Shown in pieces: positions 6,345 to 11,377 of a DNA stretch of 11,377 nt. Below the pieces are notes generated by a model. The model did not search any database. It saw only the letters and a list, made by a program, of their open reading frames with translations, and had not been told where the DNA came from. Origin of the DNA: an uncultured Clostridia bacterium (GTDB lineage: Bacteria > Bacillota > Clostridia > TANB77 > CAG-508); NCBI GenBank assembly GCA_934167305.1, contig CAKPKQ010000026.1, positions 1-11,377 on the forward strand, read 5' to 3'. Within the stretch, counting starts at the first letter, position 1; every line of letters begins with the position of its first letter. Position numbers and translations under genes: made by a program.

Positions 6345-6530
6345 ACAAAAACCCCGCCTTAGCCGTAAAATGAATGAAATTTTAAGGACCTGTTTACACA
6401 GGTGGTTATCTTGTTGAATGCTCCTGGGTTTCTTACAATATGCATAAGCCTACACGCCACATTCAAAGGCAGATTCCCGTTTAGAATTTGTTGGTTCTAA
6501 AATTCCAGTCTGCACGTACTACGCAGGGAA
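6345..6530 (-). ncRNA. Structured non-coding RNA of about 180 nt, possibly raiA-motif class
   Basis: This gene-free stretch is richer in G+C than its surroundings and folds well when read on the minus strand. The ends close on each other: CCCTGC (6528-6523) pairs with GCGGGG (6357-6352), then TAG (6521-6519) with CTA (6362-6360) and CGT (6516-6514) with ACG (6366-6364). Inside are three hairpins. The first is GCAGA/TCTGC (6513-6509 with 6473-6469), extended by TTTAGAA/TTCTAAA. The second is a 7-bp TTGAATG/CATTCAA stem (6466-6460 with 6420-6414). The third is ACCTG/CAGGT (6403-6399 with 6392-6388). A run of five T follows the closing stem and may terminate transcription. The size, the Clostridia-like host and the multi-branched fold suggest the raiA motif, named for its frequent place upstream of raiA; no raiA is here. 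6S RNA is the main alternative, but it should form one long rod. Being a structured RNA is much surer than the family. Confidence 0.7.
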
Positions 6531-6536
6531 AAATAA

Positions 6537-6587
6537 ATTCTATTTAATTATTAAATATATATTATCATAAAGTATATAAAATTACAA
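6537..6587 (-). promoter_or_regulatory. Candidate promoter region of the structured RNA
   Basis: Two readings are possible on the minus strand. TAGAAT (6542-6537) is a good -10 box placed so that transcription would begin at 6530, exactly the 5' end of the folded RNA, but its -35 box is poor. Alternatively TTGTAA (6587-6582) with a 17-base spacer and TAATAT (6564-6559), preceded by TG, would start about 20 bases further upstream. The base composition makes both uncertain. Confidence 0.4.
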
Positions 6588-6611
6588 TTGATTTTTTTAC
6601 CAAATTTATTT

Positions 6612-8237
6612 TTATTTATATAATATGTATCCTTCTATTACAAGATAGCTTACATATACTGCTCTTGGATTAGCATAATTTAAGTTAAATTTTGTAATAT
6701 AAAAATCTGTATTTTCATCTGCTTTTATTTTATGGTTTAACTTTATATATTCTTGTACATTTTTATCACTTACTTTATCTTCTTCAACTATTTTAGATAT
6801 ATATTCTCTAAGGTCAACTGTAACTGAATTTGTTAGGCTTATATTTGTTATAGTATTAAGTTGTTTATCAGCTTCTGTTACTCTAACTGGCTGTATTTTT
6901 TTATACTCTTCAATTGGTATAATTTCATTTTCACTATATCCATATGTTTTTGGGTAATCAATATACTCATAATGTAAATAATTAGTATAAGAATAATTAT
7001 CACTTTTGTTATAATTTTTTATTGCTTCATCATCAATATAGCTTGGAATATATTTGATTGAGTTATTTTCTCTTATTAAGTACTTATATGCACTTTTAGC
7101 TATATTTTTGTTTTCATCTGAAAGTTGGTTAAATGTTTGATTTGCTTTCCATGCCTTTTTTAGTCTATTTGATTGACTTATATAAGATGCTGATTGCATA
7201 TTTACAACAGGTAGTATTGTAGATATTACTATTAATATAACTGCTGTTGTTATAGTATGTATTAAATATTTTCTTTCTTTATATAAAGATAAGAAAATTG
7301 CTATTATTTCAAATATTATAAATACTACACCAATATATCTACTTGGTGTAAGCCCATTTTCTGCAATACGAGTATATATTGAATAGATTTGTAATAATAT
7401 GAATGGAGCAAATGCTATTGGTAATATTTTGCACATTTTTTCTATTGATTTTGATTGTTCTTTAAATGTATATATGCTTACCCATATTGGAAATGCCACT
7501 GTAAATAATCCTGCTAATATTCTATATATTGCATTTGATGGTATTTCTCTTATTATAAATATTTTTGCCATATATATGTAAATTATTGCTGTGGCAATTA
7601 TTGTTAATGGTAACATTATATATAATATAATTGTTTTTATAAATTTTGAAATATCATTGTTTATTTCTGTTATAGCAACTAAGCTTGCTGGTAATACTAA
7701 AAAACCTAGTAATGCTATTTGTAGCCTTGCCATTAAATCCCAATTATTTTCATTATTTAATATTAAAATCATAAATATTAATAAAATTAATGTAAGTCCT
7801 ATATTCAAAATTATATATATAATTCCAACATTAAAAAGATTTTTTAATACTTTTATAATATATTCTCCAATATCTACTTCTGTGTTTTTAATTGCCTTTA
7901 TTAATCCTATTAAAAATACAGAAAGTACATAACCTGTACATACCATTTCATTTTCAGGTATTATGCCTGACTCAAATATAGCTGCAATTCCTATACATAC
8001 TATATAAGATATTACCCTTTGCCACACTTTTTTCAAATATGTTTCACAAGTAAAAAATCCTACTCCAGACACAGTTGCTATTAATAGTATTTCACTTGTT
8101 ATTCTTGGTAAATCATTATATTTGATTACAAAAAACAATGTCATTAGTATTATTAATATGTTTGTAGCCGTGTATTTTTTAAAACTGCTTTTATAATTTG
8201 TAGCCATTTTTGTAAAAAAGCTTTTAATTTTTGACAT
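6612..8237 (-). CDS. Polytopic membrane protein, DUF4153-like
   Basis: The protein has 541 residues. Residues 1-350 contain about eleven hydrophobic segments (roughly 24-40, 47-65, 75-90, 98-114, 134-160, 172-190, 202-225, 238-256, 270-288, 302-318 and 326-345). They are followed by a soluble C-terminal domain of about 190 residues. The segment YSIYTRIAENGLTPSRY (285-301) resembles the conserved loop of DUF4153 membrane proteins (Y-x-I-R-I-x-x-x-G-L-T-x-x-R-Y), which is why I place it there. No biochemical role is known to me for that family. The ATG at 8235-8237 follows AAGGGGAG by 5 bases and a recognisable promoter. It is transcribed alone, divergently from the plus-strand gene at 8383; I see no clear hairpin terminator after its stop. 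No catalytic or transport motif is evident. Confidence 0.72.
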   Translation of the reverse strand: MSKIKSFFTKMATNYKSSFKKYTATNILIILMTLFFVIKYNDLPRITSEILLIATVSGVGFFTCETYLKKVWQRVISYIVCIGIAAIFESGIIPENEMVCTGYVLSVFLIGLIKAIKNTEVDIGEYIIKVLKNLFNVGIIYIILNIGLTLILLIFMILILNNENNWDLMARLQIALLGFLVLPASLVAITEINNDISKFIKTIILYIMLPLTIIATAIIYIYMAKIFIIREIPSNAIYRILAGLFTVAFPIWVSIYTFKEQSKSIEKMCKILPIAFAPFILLQIYSIYTRIAENGLTPSRYIGVVFIIFEIIAIFLSLYKERKYLIHTITTAVILIVISTILPVVNMQSASYISQSNRLKKAWKANQTFNQLSDENKNIAKSAYKYLIRENNSIKYIPSYIDDEAIKNYNKSDNYSYTNYLHYEYIDYPKTYGYSENEIIPIEEYKKIQPVRVTEADKQLNTITNISLTNSVTVDLREYISKIVEEDKVSDKNVQEYIKLNHKIKADENTDFYITKFNLNYANPRAVYVSYLVIEGYILYK

Positions 8238-8266
8238 AAAATCTCCCCTTTTTCAATTTTATATTT

Positions 8267-8295
8267 ATAATATTATAGCTATATAAAATTTTCAA
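8267..8295 (-). promoter_or_regulatory. Probable promoter of the DUF4153-like gene
   Basis: TTGAAA (8295-8290), a 17-base spacer and TATTAT (8272-8267, 5 of 6 matches). The start site would be near 8260, about 23 bases before the gene. A perfect TATAAT at 8277-8272 is only 12 bases from the -35 box and fits less well. No convincing promoter for the opposite gene was found in the 145-base divergent gap. Confidence 0.5.
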
Positions 8296-8382
8296 TAGTT
8301 AGGTTATATTTTTTATTAAATTCTATTTTCTTTTTTTATAGTTTGTGATATCTTAATTTTATTAAATAGTTTAGGAGTTTTT

Positions 8383-9243
8383 ATGAAGAATAATTTTATA
8401 ATGTTTTTTAAAACTAATTGGGCTAAAATTATTTTACTTTTTTTATGTATTATTGTTATAGTTTCTTTGGCATTATTTTTTGTTCCAAATTGGTTTGGTA
8501 GAAAAAATTTTGCCGATAGTGTTTCTAGTTTAAATAAAAAATCATCTATTTTTTATTTATCAAAAATATATTGCTATAGCAGTGCTACTGGTTTAAATGC
8601 TAAAGAAGGCAAAGCAATGTGGAATATTGATGTTAGTCAATATACAGATATTGCTTTAAGTTTAAATATAAATAATGTTAAAGATATAATTAGTAATGAT
8701 GTTCAAGTAGTTGATGCTGACTCTAAATATAGCATTTCAAAAGTTTATATAGATAATATAAGTTTTTCAAATAATAATTTTGAAAATTTAAGTTTAAGTT
8801 ATATTCCCTTTGTAAATTTTGGTTTAATAACTGATGAAGATATTTCTAATTCTACTGAACAACAAAATAGAATTGATTTTAATATAGTAAATAATAAGGA
8901 GAGCTTATTAAATAATGTTAACTTAGAACCTAGTATTGATGAAGATTTAATTTTGCCTATTACTCTTCGTTACTTAAATAAAAATATAAAAACCGGTCAT
9001 GTTATTAATAATATTGAAGAAAGTTTAACATTTGATGGTTCTATATTAAAAAGGGCATCTATTCCTTTATCATCTATAAAAAATGATGTTTCATTTACAA
9101 TTCATATTATTAATAAATTAGATGAAGATTATTCATATCCAGTGTCATTGCAAATTCCTTTGCAAAACTCTGATGGCAGTAAAAGTATTTATGATGGCAA
9201 TTATTCTGAAGAAACAAATTTAAATGATAGTTATTTTTATTAA
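8383..9243 (+). CDS. Unrecognised single-pass membrane protein
   Basis: I do not recognise this 286-residue protein. It has a short basic N-terminus and one strong hydrophobic helix (about residues 15-34, WAKIILLFLCIIVIVSLALF), then NWFGRKN. The remaining roughly 245 residues are polar, rich in Asn, Ser, Asp and Ile, with the alternating pattern of beta strands (for example VSFTIHII and YPVSLQIPL). The likely topology is N-terminus inside, with a soluble domain outside as a signal-anchored protein. It has one cysteine in the helix and one more at residue 64. No catalytic motif, repeat or sorting signal is seen. The ATG follows AGGAG by 5 bases. It is the only plus-strand gene, divergent from the DUF4153-like gene and convergent with truB, sharing a terminator with the latter. 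Codon use looks like that of its neighbours. Confidence 0.72.
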   Translation: MKNNFIMFFKTNWAKIILLFLCIIVIVSLALFFVPNWFGRKNFADSVSSLNKKSSIFYLSKIYCYSSATGLNAKEGKAMWNIDVSQYTDIALSLNINNVKDIISNDVQVVDADSKYSISKVYIDNISFSNNNFENLSLSYIPFVNFGLITDEDISNSTEQQNRIDFNIVNNKESLLNNVNLEPSIDEDLILPITLRYLNKNIKTGHVINNIEESLTFDGSILKRASIPLSSIKNDVSFTIHIINKLDEDYSYPVSLQIPLQNSDGSKSIYDGNYSEETNLNDSYFY

Positions 9244-9245
9244 TA

Positions 9246-9281
9246 AAAAAGTAGTATCTAAACTTGAAGATACTACTTTTT
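9246..9281. terminator. Bidirectional intrinsic terminator between the plus-strand gene and truB
   Basis: A perfect 14-bp inverted repeat, 9246-9259 with 9268-9281, has an 8-base loop. Its core is GTAGTATCT/AGATACTAC flanked by A and T runs, so it can act on both strands. It begins 3 bases after the plus-strand stop codon, and its other arm overlaps the first two bases of the truB stop region (9280-9282). Confidence 0.88.
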
Positions 9282-10152
9282 AGTATATTATTTCTCTTTT
9301 TAATAATTTATTTTTTATATTTCCAATTCCTATAATAGTGTTATTAACTTTTATTTGATATAAACCATCATTATTGTTGTTTGTTAATTGTACTCCATTT
9401 AAAAATAAATTTAGTTTTTCTTTCTTTAAATCAATTATTGGGTAATTTTCAAAAAATTTTTGTATAGTTATTAAATGTTGATTCCAAAATTTTTCATTTT
9501 CTCTATTTTGTTCTAATTCTTCAACTGTAACAGATTGACTTAAATTAAATTGCCCAACTTGAACTCTATTTAGTTCTTTCATATATCCTATTGTTCCTAA
9601 ATTTTCTGCAATATTTTCACACAAAGTTCTAATATATGTTCCTTTTGAACAATGTACTTTAAATTCAATTGTTTTGTCTTTTTCATTTATATTTAGTAAT
9701 TCAATATTATATATTTCTATTTTTCTTTTTGGTATTTCAACCTCTACACCTTTTCTCGCATATTCATATAATTTTTTTCCATTTACTTTAATTGCAGAAT
9801 AAATTGGTGGTGTTTGCGTTTGCTTTCCTTTTTGAAAATCTAATACTTTTTGAACATTTTCTTTATTTAGTAATTTTATATCAACAGCTTTTTCTTCTAT
9901 TATATTTCCTTCACTGTCTAAAGTATCTGTTTTTTTTCCAAGTTGAATTGTAGATACATATATTTTATCATGACTTATTAAATATTTTGAAAGTTTTGTC
10001 CCTTGTCCAATAAGTAGTGGTAACACTCCTGTTGCCATTGGGTCTAATGTTCCTGTATGACCTACTTTTTCACCACATATTTTTTTAACTTTTGCTACCA
10101 CATCATGTGATGTATATTGTTTTGGTTTGTTAACTATTAAAATTCCATTCAT
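9280..10152 (-). CDS. truB: tRNA pseudouridine(55) synthase TruB
   Basis: TruB converts uridine 55 in the T-arm of most tRNAs to pseudouridine. The 290 residues carry the family opening GILIVNKP and the catalytic loop GHTGTLDPMATGVLP (31-45), with the catalytic Asp at 37. Also present are PPIYSAIKVNGKKLYEYAR (115-133) and the active-site KGTYIRTL (170-177). The region after about 215 is the TruB C-terminal RNA-binding part. The ATG at 10152 follows the nrnA stop by one base. I see no good ribosome site before it, only a weak GAG, so translation is probably coupled to nrnA. It is the last gene of the rbfA-nrnA-truB unit; ribF, which often follows truB, is absent and a terminator comes directly after. 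Confidence 0.96.
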   Translation of the reverse strand: MNGILIVNKPKQYTSHDVVAKVKKICGEKVGHTGTLDPMATGVLPLLIGQGTKLSKYLISHDKIYVSTIQLGKKTDTLDSEGNIIEEKAVDIKLLNKENVQKVLDFQKGKQTQTPPIYSAIKVNGKKLYEYARKGVEVEIPKRKIEIYNIELLNINEKDKTIEFKVHCSKGTYIRTLCENIAENLGTIGYMKELNRVQVGQFNLSQSVTVEELEQNRENEKFWNQHLITIQKFFENYPIIDLKKEKLNLFLNGVQLTNNNNDGLYQIKVNNTIIGIGNIKNKLLKREIIY

Positions 10153-10153
10153 C

Positions 10154-11101
10154 TTATAATAATCTCATTACTTCTTTTACTATTTTTTCTTTTACTTGGT
10201 CAATGGTTCCTTGGATTGTACAACCTGCTGCTCTTGGGTGTCCGCCTCCTCCAAATACAACACAAGCATCTGATACATTTACATAGTCATTTGAGCGAAG
10301 TGATATTTTACAGCCTTTTTCTGTTTGACGTATAAATATTGAAACTTCGACACCCTCAACATCTCTACCTATTTCAACAATTCCTTCGTGATCTCCACTT
10401 TCTGCTTTAACTTTTTCTTCGTCTTCTTTTGTTATATATGTATATGCAATTTTTCCATCTGCCAAAAATTCTACTCTATTGTTTGCTATTCTGTGTAATT
10501 CAAAATTAGCTTTTGTTTTGGTTTGTAATACTTGATGATATACTTTTGATACATTAACACCTTTATTTAAAAGCCATGCAACAAATTCAAAAGTCTCTGC
10601 AGTAACTCCTTGATATTTAAATCCACCTGTGTCTGTTATAATTCCAGCTAATATACATGTACCAATTTCTTTTGTAATTTCTATACCAAAATATTCTAAA
10701 ATTACTAATAAAATTTGTGCACATGCTGGTGCATCTGGATTAACATAGTTATAATCACCAAACATTGTATTTGTTCCATGATGATCAATACATACATTTT
10801 CTTTTGCATTTTCAAAATATTGTGAAAATCCATTTAGCATTTTCATAGAAGCACAATCTAGTGAAATTGCCAAATCATAATGTTCTATGTTAGTTTCTGT
10901 TTTGATTTCATCTATTCCTGGTAAACAGTTAAATACCTTTGGATGCTCAGGAATTATTAAATCTGGATTTTTTCCATATGCTTTTAATGCGTGGTACATA
11001 GCTAAACTACTTCCAATTGCATCTCCATCTGGGTTTTCATGTGTTAATATTACTATTTTTTCTGCTTTGTTAATTTGTTCTAAAATATTATCTAAAGTCA
11101 T
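10154..11101 (-). CDS. nrnA: Bifunctional oligoribonuclease and PAP phosphatase NrnA (DHH family)
   Basis: NrnA degrades very short RNA oligomers and removes the 3'-phosphate of pAp, in the cytoplasm. The 315 residues show all DHH/DHHA1 landmarks: HENPDGDAIGSS (21-32, metal-binding His21, Asp25 and Asp27), LDCAS with Asp82, DHHGTN (106-111), ITDTGG with Asp157 (155-160), and the C-terminal substrate-binding GGGGHPRAAG (284-293). Length is normal for the family. The ATG at 11099-11101 follows AGAGG by 6 bases. It lies 15 bases after rbfA and one base before truB, the usual Bacillota order in the nusA-infB operon. A cyclic-di-nucleotide phosphodiesterase of the GdpP type is unlikely, since there are no membrane, PAS or GGDEF parts. 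Confidence 0.93.
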   Translation of the reverse strand: MTLDNILEQINKAEKIVILTHENPDGDAIGSSLAMYHALKAYGKNPDLIIPEHPKVFNCLPGIDEIKTETNIEHYDLAISLDCASMKMLNGFSQYFENAKENVCIDHHGTNTMFGDYNYVNPDAPACAQILLVILEYFGIEITKEIGTCILAGIITDTGGFKYQGVTAETFEFVAWLLNKGVNVSKVYHQVLQTKTKANFELHRIANNRVEFLADGKIAYTYITKEDEEKVKAESGDHEGIVEIGRDVEGVEVSIFIRQTEKGCKISLRSNDYVNVSDACVVFGGGGHPRAAGCTIQGTIDQVKEKIVKEVMRLL

Positions 11102-11116
11102 TTTATACCTCTATTC

Positions 11117-11377
11117 TTATTTATTTTTTTCTTTTCTCAATTCATTTAAAATGCTATCAATTTTAGCACCATATTCTAATGAATCGTCTAGTTCAAATAT
11201 AAGCTCTGGTGTAATTCTTAAATTAATATTTTTTGCAACTTGGCTACGAATAAATCCTGAAGATTCTTTTAAGCCTTCCATTGTTTTACCAATGCTTTTA
11301 GAGTTTAAAATACTTACATATATTTTAGCATATTTAAAATCAGGTGTTATTTTAGCTTTTGTTACACTAACTAGCCC
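11117..11377 (-). CDS. rbfA: Ribosome-binding factor A, C-terminal part (cut by window edge)
   Basis: The 86 visible residues end in a TAA at 11117-11119. They match the KH-like RbfA domain: GLVSVTKAKITPDFKYAKIY, then SGFIRSQVAKNINLRITPEL and FELDDSLEYGAKIDSIL. RbfA binds the 30S subunit and helps late maturation of the 16S rRNA 5' end. RbfA proteins have about 115-130 residues, so roughly 30-40 N-terminal residues lie beyond the window. It is the upstream gene of the nrnA-truB unit, 15 bases before nrnA. Confidence 0.93.
   Translation of the reverse strand, partial: GLVSVTKAKITPDFKYAKIYVSILNSKSIGKTMEGLKESSGFIRSQVAKNINLRITPELIFELDDSLEYGAKIDSILNELRKEKNK

Noticed and set aside
6345..6530. 6S RNA as the first choice for the structured RNA
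   Set aside because: Its 5' half forms a strong local hairpin and the whole is multi-branched, unlike the single rod with a central bubble expected of 6S. I keep it as the alternative.
1..11377. CRISPR arrays, tRNA or rRNA genes, insertion sequences, phage attachment sites
   Set aside because: No regularly spaced repeats, cloverleaf-like sequences, transposase or integrase motifs were found on either strand by eye.

Overview
The window looks like a chromosomal segment of a very AT-rich, monoderm Clostridia-type bacterium (Bacillota), probably an uncultivated gut lineage. Three things point there: strong AGGAGG-type ribosome binding sites, sigma-A promoters with TATAAT boxes, and housekeeping genes whose sequences and order are typical of Bacillota (rbfA-nrnA-truB, prmC-whiA, hemW). 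The lineage is inferred from sequence character only. All genes but one lie on the minus strand.

Right end (9246-11377): the tail of the nusA-infB-type translation operon, read leftwards as rbfA (cut by the window edge), nrnA and truB. It ends in a bidirectional hairpin shared with a lone plus-strand gene (8383-9243) for an unrecognised single-pass membrane protein. Divergent from that gene is a DUF4153-like polytopic membrane protein (6612-8237).

Middle (6280-6612): no protein gene. It holds a compact structured RNA of about 180 nt, closed by a long-range stem and carrying three internal hairpins. I think it is most like the raiA-motif class, but I cannot confirm the family. A strong promoter with an extended -10 then drives prmC (release factor methyltransferase) and whiA (DNA-binding regulator), which are translationally coupled. 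A 151-bp nested palindrome with perfect 22-bp terminal inverted repeats separates whiA from hemW (radical SAM heme chaperone).

Left end (1-3136): a well-formed promoter starts an accessory surface operon. Its first gene is a membrane-anchored protein with a formylglycine-generating-enzyme/C-type-lectin-like domain. The second is a VWA-domain surface protein with an N-terminal signal peptide and a C-terminal membrane anchor, currently split by a one-base frameshift. The third is a protein with a prepilin-like N-terminus that runs off the window. Together they suggest a cell-surface adhesion or fibre locus whose first gene resembles targets of diversity-generating retroelements. This is the most interesting part of the window. 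No reverse transcriptase, CRISPR array, tRNA, rRNA or transposase gene was seen.
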